NCBI GenBank assembly: GCA_041648505.1
Contig: JBAZOY010000085.1
Location: forward strand, 1-8,592
Origin: JBAZOY01 sp041648505
GTDB taxonomy: Bacteria > Desulfobacterota > Syntrophia > Syntrophales > CG2-30-49-12
DNA: 8,592 nucleotides
Direction of reading: 5' to 3'
The position numbers and the translations under genes are program-made. Below, piece by piece: positions 1-5,347 of this stretch. Under the pieces are notes generated by a model. That model made no database searches, was not told where the DNA came from, and saw only the letters and a list, made by a program, of their open reading frames with translations. Every line of letters starts with the position of its first letter. Position 1 is the first letter of the stretch.

Positions 1-2
1 CT

Positions 3-1307
3 GCGACCAAACTGCGGCACGGTGATGCCAACACCATGATGGCTGAAGGCGGTATCCAGGCTGCAACCAAAGTCGGCAAAGATTCGCCGTATTATCATTA
101 CCTTGACGTCATGGGAGGAGGTCATTTCAAGAATATTCCCGATCTTGTTGAATCTCTGGTCACAGATGCTCCCGATGCCATTCTCTGGCTGGAAAAACAC
201 GGCGTCAATTTCTCCAAGTTTCCCGATGGTACACTTCATACCATTCACGGAGGAGGAACATGCAGGAAACGCATGCATTCAGCAGCAGATATCACCGGCG
301 CCGAAATCATGCGGACCATCCGCGATGAGGCACGCAACCGGATCAATGATATCTACGTTCTTGAATTTTCGCCTGCCGTAGAACTGATATTGAATGAACA
401 CGGTCAATGCGCCGGCGCGCTTCTATACAACATGGAAACGGAAGAATATCTGGTTGTCAAAGCCAAAGCCGTCGTTATGGCTACAGGCGGAAGCGGCAGA
501 CTGCATGTACAGAATTTTATGACCACAAATCACTATGGCGCTACAGCCGATGGTATCGTCATGGCCTATCGTGCCGGCGTTCCCGTCTGCTTTTTGCATA
601 CTGTTCAATACCATCCCACAGGCGTTGTCTTCCCCGAACAGGCGGAGGGTATACTCATTACGGAAAAATTCAGGGGCTCGGGTGCAAATCTGGTAAATAT
701 CGACGGTGAACAGTTCGTGAATGAGAGAGAACCCCGGGATGTAGAAGCTTCTGCGATCATCCGGGAATGTGCGGAGCGTGGAAATGGGGTCCCCACACCT
801 ACGGGGAAATCAGGTATATGGCTGGATTCACCCATGATTGAAATGCTTGAAGGTGATGGGTATGTTGAAAAAGAGTTCCCAGGAAAATTCATCCTTTATA
901 AACGCTTTGGGGTAGATATTTCTAAAGAGCCAATGCTTATCTACCCCACGCTTCACTACCAGAATGGCGGACTGGAATTTAAGAATACCGGCGAAACCAA
1001 AATACCAGGCTTATTCGTTGCCGGAGAAGTTGGCGGGGGTATTCACGGGGAAAACCGGCTGATGGGAAATTCTCTACTGGATATTGTTGTCTTCGGTAGA
1101 ATCGCCGGTAAAACGGCTGCCGAATTTGTGGTGAAAAGTGCAAAAGATGGGAAACTAAACATGGATCACGTGAAAAAATATCATCAGGAACTTGATGAAT
1201 CCGGTTTGAAAACAGACCGCGTCTCTCCCATGCTGCTTCCTGATTATACACTCCAGCATACAAAGGAAAAACAGCTGACAAGCCGTTACCTGGGGACAAT
1301 GCGTTAA
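3..1307 (+). CDS. Succinate dehydrogenase/fumarate reductase-family flavoprotein, 5'-truncated by the window edge
   Basis: The reading frame is open from base 3, and the conserved AEGG stretch of the FAD domain is already running, so the true start and the dinucleotide-binding GxGxxG lie upstream. Counting from the in-frame Met at base 36, family hallmarks are HPTG (H193), EPRD (R234), HYQNGG (H307) and GENRLMGNSLLD (R341). These match the substrate-binding and catalytic His/Arg set of fumarate reductases and L-aspartate oxidases. The role would be FAD-dependent fumarate/succinate (or related dicarboxylate) redox chemistry. Two oddities: the residue aligned with the covalent FAD-linking His of SdhA/FrdA is Asn (bases 30-32), so FAD is probably bound non-covalently; and the protein ends about 75 residues after the NSLLD motif, so the long helical C-terminal domain of classical SdhA/FrdA is absent. 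L-aspartate oxidase is the main alternative, but that family also has the longer C-terminus. Partners would be upstream. Confidence 0.85.
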   Translation, partial: ATKLRHGDANTMMAEGGIQAATKVGKDSPYYHYLDVMGGGHFKNIPDLVESLVTDAPDAILWLEKHGVNFSKFPDGTLHTIHGGGTCRKRMHSAADITGAEIMRTIRDEARNRINDIYVLEFSPAVELILNEHGQCAGALLYNMETEEYLVVKAKAVVMATGGSGRLHVQNFMTTNHYGATADGIVMAYRAGVPVCFLHTVQYHPTGVVFPEQAEGILITEKFRGSGANLVNIDGEQFVNEREPRDVEASAIIRECAERGNGVPTPTGKSGIWLDSPMIEMLEGDGYVEKEFPGKFILYKRFGVDISKEPMLIYPTLHYQNGGLEFKNTGETKIPGLFVAGEVGGGIHGENRLMGNSLLDIVVFGRIAGKTAAEFVVKSAKDGKLNMDHVKKYHQELDESGLKTDRVSPMLLPDYTLQHTKEKQLTSRYLGTMR

Positions 1308-1343
1308 TCTGTTTTCCGATAAAATCAGATCTTTCATACATAA

Positions 1344-1375
1344 AAAACCGCCGGTTCATGCCCCCCGGCGGTTTT
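1344..1375 (+). terminator. Intrinsic terminator after the flavoprotein gene
   Basis: A perfect inverted repeat, AAAACCGCCGG (1344-1354) with CCGGCGGTTTT (1365-1375), encloses a 10-base loop. It is followed by CC, TTTTT and further T-rich sequence to about 1389. It lies 37 bases after the flavoprotein stop and separates that gene from the rubrerythrin unit. The A-rich left flank could also give some termination from the opposite direction. Confidence 0.92.
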
Positions 1376-1615
1376 CCTTTTTGTTTTTTCTAACATTCCA
1401 AGACAATATAAGAAGTAATTCAAGTATTACAATCAAGGCAACTTTTCGTGTTACCAGGCATGTTGACCACCTGCACTATCAGCAATGGAAAGGAATGTAC
1501 TTACTGTCAAAATCCTGAAAGCAAAAGCCCAAATATCTGGAACAGCACACCAGGATTACAACCGCTGCTGCAAATAAAAAAACAATGAAATCATTCCAAT
1601 GTTTAATATAAAAAA
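1376..1615. other. Intergenic stretch with no convincing gene
   Basis: These 240 bases after the terminator hold no supported gene. The longest reading frame starting at an ATG here (1460-1588, 42 codons) has no good ribosome-binding site. It contains a CTYCQNPE stretch reminiscent of radical-SAM activating enzymes but lacks the required third cysteine in register; at most it is a remnant. The right part (1565-1615) is A-rich. Confidence 0.5.
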
Positions 1616-1724
1616 TTCCCAAGCATCACTTCTGATATTACACAGTAAAACCTCCCGGTGGGAGAAAATTGTCTTGACATACCACAAAACGTCCCCATAC
1701 TAATTTTAGTAAGAAAAAAAATCC
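1616..1724 (+). repeat. Promoter module, copy A (upstream of rubrerythrin)
   Basis: By eye this segment aligns with 5196-5310. Shared blocks, in the same order and almost the same spacing, are TTCCCA(A/G)GCAT, CTGATATTA (1632-1640), TGTCTTGACATAC, CCATA(C/T)TA and an A-run ending in ATCC. The first two blocks sit at a constant offset of 3580 bases between copies and the -35 at 3582, so only about two bases of indel separate them up to the -35. Copy A has its own small palindrome, CTCCC-GGT-GGGAG (1652-1664), ten bases before the -35 and absent from copy B. Confidence 0.6.
1674..1701 (+). promoter_or_regulatory. Predicted sigma70-type promoter of the rubrerythrin unit
   Basis: A consensus -35 TTGACA (1674-1679) is followed after 16 bases by CATACT (1696-1701, four of six matches to TATAAT). 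The -35 overlaps the small palindrome TGTC-TT-GACA (1670-1679). The same elements with the same spacing occur before cdhA, which supports function more than the weak -10 alone. It would leave a leader of about 155 bases before the rubrerythrin start. Confidence 0.55.
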
Positions 1725-1751
1725 TCCACCAAAATGAATCCCGGATGCCGC

Positions 1752-1773
1752 TATGCCTGATATAGCAGGTATA
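1752..1773. promoter_or_regulatory. Inverted repeat in the rubrerythrin leader, possible operator or RNA hairpin
   Basis: TATGCCTG (1752-1759) and CAGGTATA (1766-1773) form eight pairs (one G-T in RNA) around a six-base loop. It sits between the predicted promoter and the rubrerythrin start. No T-run follows, so it is not a terminator. No known regulator site is recognised in it; it does not match a PerR box. Confidence 0.3.
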
Positions 1774-1862
1774 AGATTGTCCAAAGCCGCCGGCAGAAAT
1801 AACGCGTAACTTATATTATCAACAATTCTTTTTAACAGTAAAAAATAAGCAGGGGGTGAACT

Positions 1863-2366
1863 ATGAGAAAAACGAAAGACAACCTGGAATTCGCTTTCGC
1901 AGGAGAAAGTCAGGCAAACCGTAAATATCTATTCTTCGCGGAGAAGGCAGAAAAAGATGGTCACAAACGTATTGCACGATTATTCCGCGCTGCTGCCGAT
2001 GCGGAAACGGTACACGCTAAGAATCATCTGAAAGTTATGCGGGGAATAGGATCAACCAGAGAGAATCTACTTGACGCCATCAGTGGTGAAAACCATGAGT
2101 TCACCGAAATGTATCCTGCCTTTATCAAGCAAGCGGATGCTGAGGAGGAGAAGAAAGCGGCGGATAGCTTTGATCTGGCAAACAAGGTGGAACAAATACA
2201 CCACGGCCTTTATAAGGATGCACTTAATAAACTGGATAATGGCGAGTCTATGGAATTGAAGCCTTTCTATGTTTGCCAGTACTGCGGCAATACCGTGGAA
2301 GGAGAGGCACCAGAAAAATGCCCTGTCTGTGGCGCCCCTAAAAAGATGTTCAATCTCGTAGAGTAA
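1863..2366 (+). CDS. rbr: Rubrerythrin
   Basis: Cytoplasmic non-haem iron protein that reduces hydrogen peroxide, usually with electrons from rubredoxin or an NAD(P)H oxidoreductase, and protects anaerobes from oxygen. The N-terminal ferritin-like four-helix domain (residues 1-135) shows the expected diiron ligands: E15 in AFAGESQAN, E48 and H51 in AETVHAKNH, E76 and E79 in SGENHEF, and E110 with H113 in KVEQIHH. The C-terminal rubredoxin-like knuckle has CQYC (C138, C141) and CPVC (C153, C156), with a short loop typical of this group. At 167 residues it is compact but complete. The start follows a strong AGGGGGTG ribosome-binding site at 1851-1858. It is the first gene of a four-gene co-directional run, and the GyrI-like gene begins 15 bases after its stop. 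The upstream region is a near-copy of that before cdhA, which suggests shared control. Confidence 0.96.
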   Translation: MRKTKDNLEFAFAGESQANRKYLFFAEKAEKDGHKRIARLFRAAADAETVHAKNHLKVMRGIGSTRENLLDAISGENHEFTEMYPAFIKQADAEEEKKAADSFDLANKVEQIHHGLYKDALNKLDNGESMELKPFYVCQYCGNTVEGEAPEKCPVCGAPKKMFNLVE

Positions 2367-2381
2367 TTTTGATACACACTT

Positions 2382-2909
2382 ATGGATATGGATATACAGG
2401 AAATAACACTGCAAGAAATACTGCCAAGGACTATCATATATCTTCGGTGCAGGGGCCCGTGGCGCCAACTTCCAGATATGATAGAAAAATTGGACGATTA
2501 CGTTTCCACAATGCAAATATTAACCACAGGACCTTCGTCCGGTATATACTATAATACGCCGGACGAAGTCGACGTACAAGGCCTCGAATGGGAAGTATTT
2601 TATCCTGTTACACCAAATGAACCAGAAGTTAGTGACACTAAGGCAGGTATTGGCATAAGAAATTTACCGGAAACGAACTTTGCAAGTATCTTTCATAAAG
2701 GTTCTTACCAAAAGGCCGGTTCATCATATGAACGTCTCAAAAAATGGATAAAGCAAGAAGGATATAAGATTGCGGGACCTTTAGAAGAGGTATATGTTTC
2801 CACGTTTGGAATTCCAAGCGATGAGCAAACGATGGAAATCCGCATACCTTTATACTTCCATAATAAAAAACAAATTCTTATCAAATCGATACTTCAGGAT
2901 GATTCGTAA
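2382..2909 (+). CDS. GyrI-like (AraC effector-binding type) small-molecule-binding protein
   Basis: A stand-alone effector-binding domain of the GyrI/SbmC/BacTrr1-C superfamily (175 residues), without a DNA-binding domain. The two-fold repeat of this fold is visible: an N-terminal half around GPSSGIYY (50-57) and WEVFYPV (70-76), and a C-terminal half with FASIFHKGSY (100-109), RLKKWIKQEGY (118-128), AGPLEEVYV (131-139) and the closing strand MEIRIPL (151-157). E136 lies where family members keep a buried acidic residue. Members bind amphipathic or cationic small molecules, and some are hydrolases; the ligand here is unknown. ATG 2382 is 15 bases after the rubrerythrin stop, with no good ribosome-binding site, so translational coupling is likely; ATG 2388 is an alternative start. 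Its base composition is AT-rich, unlike the two genes that follow. Confidence 0.8.
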   Translation: MDMDIQEITLQEILPRTIIYLRCRGPWRQLPDMIEKLDDYVSTMQILTTGPSSGIYYNTPDEVDVQGLEWEVFYPVTPNEPEVSDTKAGIGIRNLPETNFASIFHKGSYQKAGSSYERLKKWIKQEGYKIAGPLEEVYVSTFGIPSDEQTMEIRIPLYFHNKKQILIKSILQDDS

Positions 2910-2960
2910 CTATTAATATCCAACCTAAGCGAATGGTCCGGCAAACAGCCAGTTATCACA

Positions 2961-3809
2961 ATGGGAAAAAATCCAAAAAGTCCAAATCACCACACCCCCT
3001 CACCGATTTTCGTTGTTTCCGGCAGCATGGGAAGTCTGGGGGAACAATTCGCCCGCACAGTGCTCGCCCAGTTTCGTGACGTCTATGTGCCGGTCGAAAT
3101 ATACCCGCGGGTGATCCACTCAGAACAGCTTCAGGAAATTATCGGGTATGCTCTTGAGCAAGGTGCGATGATCGTCCATACATTCGTGGATCCTGTTCTA
3201 CGCTCGCTTGCCCGAGAACTGATAGCAAAATCGGGGTTGGATGAGATCGACTTAATCGGACCTATGATAGATCACCTGGCTCAACGGCTGGGTAAAGAAC
3301 CGATCGGCAAACCCGGAATGTATCGCCAACTTCATGCGACATACTTTGAGCGTATGGAGGCTATTGATTACGCCGTAAAGCATGACGATGGCATGAATTT
3401 TGAGACATGGGATGAAGCCGAGATCGTTCTGCTGGGCGTTTCACGGGTCGGGAAAACACCGCTCAGCTTATATCTTTCCGTTCTCGGATGGAAGACAGCT
3501 AATATCCCCATCATTTCCGGTATTCCACCCCGGACTGAACTGTTTGAGCTGAACCCGCTACGAGTTATAGGAATAATATCTGAACCGGAACAGATCGTCC
3601 ATTATCGGCGTCTTCGAGAGGCCAGGCTGAACAAAATGCGGCTCCCTTCTTACACCAACGCTGCAAAAGTTTTCGAAGAATTGGAGGAAGCCCAAAAGAT
3701 CTATCGGCAAGGTGGGTTTCGAATCGTCGACGCCACTGAAAAGCCCATCGAAACAACTGCAGATGAGGTCATCGGGCTTATTCCCAGAGAGCTAAAGAAG
3801 AAAATATAA
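2961..3809 (+). CDS. Pyruvate,phosphate dikinase / PEP synthase regulatory protein (bifunctional kinase/phosphorylase, DUF299 family)
   Basis: Regulates PPDK or PEP synthase by ADP-dependent phosphorylation (inactivation) and Pi-dependent dephosphorylation of a Thr next to the catalytic His. This sets the pyruvate/PEP balance when energy is short. Visible hallmarks are the opening strand IFVVSGSMGSLGEQ (16-29), EAIDYAVKHDDG (133-144) and the unusual P-loop GVSRVGKTPLS (159-169, K165), followed by YLSVLGWKTANIPII. The length, 282 residues, is typical. The family usually has S/T-S before the P-loop Lys; here V163-G164 is a mild variation. ATG 2961 is the only reasonable start, because the frame has a stop at 2907-2909 and no other start codon between; no clear ribosome-binding site is seen. 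The gene ends four bases before dinB, so the pair is almost certainly co-transcribed. The target enzyme is not in the window, so PPDK versus PEP synthase cannot be decided. Confidence 0.93.
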   Translation: MGKNPKSPNHHTPSPIFVVSGSMGSLGEQFARTVLAQFRDVYVPVEIYPRVIHSEQLQEIIGYALEQGAMIVHTFVDPVLRSLARELIAKSGLDEIDLIGPMIDHLAQRLGKEPIGKPGMYRQLHATYFERMEAIDYAVKHDDGMNFETWDEAEIVLLGVSRVGKTPLSLYLSVLGWKTANIPIISGIPPRTELFELNPLRVIGIISEPEQIVHYRRLREARLNKMRLPSYTNAAKVFEELEEAQKIYRQGGFRIVDATEKPIETTADEVIGLIPRELKKKI

Positions 3810-3813
3810 CCTA

Positions 3814-5031
3814 ATGTCCTGCCCGCCGATCCGTAAAATATTACATTTAGATCTAGATGCATTCTTTTGCTCGGTTGAAGAACAGCGCAATCCCAAGCTA
3901 CGAGGAAAGCCTTTCGCGGTAGGCGGCTCACCCGATTCGCGCGGCGTGGTGGCTTCGTGTTCCTACGCCGCGCGCCGTTTCGGCATTCGGTCCGCCATGC
4001 CAACGGCCCGGGCTTTGCGACTCTGCCCCGAATTGATCATAATATCCCCGAAGCATGGAACTTATGGGGAAATTTCCAGGAAGGTGATGTCTCGAATTTG
4101 TGAGGTCGCGGACTTAGTGGAACAAATTTCCATCGACGAAGCCTTCCTTGATGTAACCATGAGGCCGGAACTAGCCGAACAGCTGGCGAGGGAACTTCAG
4201 GCGCATATCATGCGTGAGTTGGGGCTTCCTTCCTCCCTGGGCGTTGCCACAAATAAACTGGTCGCCAAGATCGCGACGGATATCGGCAAAGCCGAAGTGC
4301 AATCCGATAGGCCACCCAACGCGATCAAAGTGGTGCTTCCCGGCACCGAAGCTGCATTTTTATCCCCTCTCCCGGTTCAGGCGCTCTGGGGCGTCGGACC
4401 AAAGACGGCCTCTCGTCTCGCAGACATGGGCATCCACACTATTGGGGATATCGCCGTCTGGCCGGCCCAGGACATGGAACAGCGTTTCGGAAAACATGGG
4501 CGCGATCTGTTCCGTCGAGCCCGGGGAATAGACGACAGCCCCGTCGCACCACGCCAGGAAACCAAATCAATAAGCCGGGAACACACATTTGCAAGGGATG
4601 TACATGACCCGGAACAGTTGCATAGAGCCCTGGCCAATATGAGCAGCAGCATTGCCCGGCGAATGCGGCGCTCTCATCTAAGTGCGTCAACGGTAAAGCT
4701 TAAGGTCCGTTGGCCCGACTTCACCACACTTTCTCGCCAGGTGACCCTGTCCCAACCTACTGACCTGGAGGCAAATATTCTGGAAGCAGCGGAGGTACTT
4801 TTTCGCCGCATCTGGCAGACAGGACGGCCCGTCCGGTTACTGGGTGTCGGGGTAAGTGTTATGGGTCCACCCGTGAGGCAGCTGACTTTATGGGAGGCTG
4901 CGCCGGACGAGAGTAAAATAACCGCCTTAGAAAAAGAACAGCGTCTCGAAGCCGCACTCGAGACCTTGCGGTCACGGTTTGGAGACACCGTAGTTTGGTG
5001 GGGCAGTGAAACAGATTCAGAGGAAACATAG
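3814..5031 (+). CDS. dinB: DNA polymerase IV (Y-family translesion polymerase)
   Basis: Distributive, error-prone DNA polymerase that bypasses lesions and takes part in stress mutagenesis. The palm shows the metal-binding carboxylates D13 in LHLDLDAFF and D108-E109 in SIDEAFLD. F18 is at the steric-gate position that excludes ribonucleotides. YAARRFGIRSAMP (51-63) is the conserved fingers motif, and SLGVATNKLVAKIA follows the palm. A helix-hairpin-helix region, WGVGPKTASRLADMGI, then leads into the little-finger domain. RQLTLWE near the C-terminus (Q356-W360) resembles the QLxLF/QLxLW beta-clamp-binding motif, though about 45 residues follow it. The 405-residue length is somewhat longer than E. 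coli DinB. It starts four bases after the PPDK regulator with only a weak purine-rich stretch upstream, consistent with translational coupling. The gene is much more GC-rich than the rubrerythrin/GyrI part (one sampled 60-base row, 4501-4560, is 40/60 GC). Confidence 0.96.
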   Translation: MSCPPIRKILHLDLDAFFCSVEEQRNPKLRGKPFAVGGSPDSRGVVASCSYAARRFGIRSAMPTARALRLCPELIIISPKHGTYGEISRKVMSRICEVADLVEQISIDEAFLDVTMRPELAEQLARELQAHIMRELGLPSSLGVATNKLVAKIATDIGKAEVQSDRPPNAIKVVLPGTEAAFLSPLPVQALWGVGPKTASRLADMGIHTIGDIAVWPAQDMEQRFGKHGRDLFRRARGIDDSPVAPRQETKSISREHTFARDVHDPEQLHRALANMSSSIARRMRRSHLSASTVKLKVRWPDFTTLSRQVTLSQPTDLEANILEAAEVLFRRIWQTGRPVRLLGVGVSVMGPPVRQLTLWEAAPDESKITALEKEQRLEAALETLRSRFGDTVVWWGSETDSEET

Positions 5032-5099
5032 TGAATCCCTCCTTCTTTGAAAAACCAAATAAAAAACAGCGATCCCATATCCTTTAGATTAATCTCTTA

Positions 5100-5180
5100 G
5101 GGTATAATTCCCCGCCGCTCGCGGCGAAATTGCCTTATGGGCTAATGTTTTCGATACCCCTTCCGTTTGCGGTGGGGAAG
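5100..5180. repeat. Pair of GC-rich hairpins in inverted orientation (REP/BIME-like)
   Basis: Hairpin 1 is CGCCGC-TC-GCGGCG (5113-5126). Hairpin 2 runs CCCC-TT-CCG-TTTG-CGG-T-GGGG (5157-5177). The reverse complement of hairpin 2 begins TTCCCCACCGC and matches TTCCCCGCCGC at 5108-5118, so the two are inverted relatives. GGGTAT (5100-5105) can also pair with ATACCC (5154-5159) around hairpin 1, in competition with hairpin 2. The pair lies between dinB and the cdhA promoter. A TTTTT at 5185-5189 follows hairpin 2 at some distance, so it may weakly end the dinB transcript, but it is not a textbook terminator. Confidence 0.45.
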
Positions 5181-5212
5181 TTCATTTTTAAAGTTTTCCC
5201 AGGCATGTCTCC

Positions 5213-5227
5213 TGATATTAAATATCA
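5213..5227. promoter_or_regulatory. Palindrome upstream of the cdhA -35, possible activator or operator site
   Basis: TGATATT-A-AATATCA is a perfect seven-base inverted repeat around one base, ending 28 bases before the -35. Position and symmetry suit a dimeric regulator. Its TGAT...ATCA ends recall the FNR half-sites, but the spacing is wrong (seven rather than four central bases), so no regulator is assigned. Confidence 0.3.
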
Positions 5228-5255
5228 TTATAATCAACATGTTAGGAAACGTGTC

Positions 5256-5283
5256 TTGACATACAGGAAAATATCTCCATATT
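5256..5283 (+). promoter_or_regulatory. Predicted sigma70-type promoter of cdhAB
   Basis: A consensus -35 TTGACA (5256-5261) is followed after 16 bases by CATATT (5278-5283), in the same register as copy A. The overlapping TATTAT (5280-5285, five of six, 18-base spacer) is a better -10 here. The palindrome TGTC-TT-GACA (5252-5261, read from the shared TGTCTTGACA) overlaps the -35. The leader to the cdhA start would be about 55-60 bases. Confidence 0.6.
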
Positions 5284-5330
5284 ATAAGGTATAATAAAAA
5301 AACTAAATCCTTAACCCCAAATATTGCCTT

Positions 5331-5340
5331 AGAAGGAGGT
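5331..5340 (+). promoter_or_regulatory. Strong ribosome-binding site that decides the cdhA start
   Basis: AGAAGGAGGT is a near-perfect anti-16S match. It ends one base before ATG 5342, which is too close, and seven bases before the in-frame ATG 5348, which is ideal. The start at 5348 is therefore preferred. Confidence 0.8.
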
Positions 5341-5347
5341 CATGATA

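Larger units (their letters stand above)
5196..5310 (+). repeat. Promoter module, copy B (upstream of cdhA)
   Basis: This is the second copy of the module seen at 1616-1724. Its matching blocks are TTCCCAGGCAT, CTGATATTA (5212-5220), TGTCTTGACATAC (from 5254), CCATATTA (from 5277) and an A-run ending in ATCC. The section between CTGATATTA and the -35 has diverged and is AT-rich here instead of carrying the CTCCC/GGGAG palindrome. Confidence 0.6.

Noticed and set aside
3..1307. L-aspartate oxidase (NadB) as the identity of the first gene
   Set aside because: The superfamily motifs fit, but HPTG rather than HPTA, the short link before the RD motif and the missing C-terminal helical domain fit a fumarate reductase-like flavoprotein better. 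Not fully excluded without the N-terminus.
2067..2516. Long minus-strand open frame across rubrerythrin and the GyrI-like gene start
   Set aside because: It overlaps a certain rubrerythrin gene, resembles no known family and has no ribosome-binding site; it is a shadow frame. The same holds for the other antisense frames in the flavoprotein, dinB and cdhA.
2369..2554. Alternative + frame starting at TTG 2369
   Set aside because: It lies in another frame over the GyrI-like gene, has a poor start context and gives a protein without family features.
5213..5227. FNR/CRP-type site upstream of cdhA
   Set aside because: The half-sites are TGAT and ATCA but with seven central bases instead of the four of FNR, and there is no TGTGA/TCACA; kept only as an unassigned palindrome.
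5290..5295. Perfect TATAAT as the -10 of the cdhA promoter
   Set aside because: It lies 28 bases from TTGACA, outside workable spacing, and no other -35 was found at the right distance. CATATT/TATTAT at 5278-5285 fits better and is shared with copy A.
5342..5344. ATG 5342 as the cdhA start
   Set aside because: The strong GGAGGT ends one base before it; ATG 5348, two codons later, has the normal spacing.
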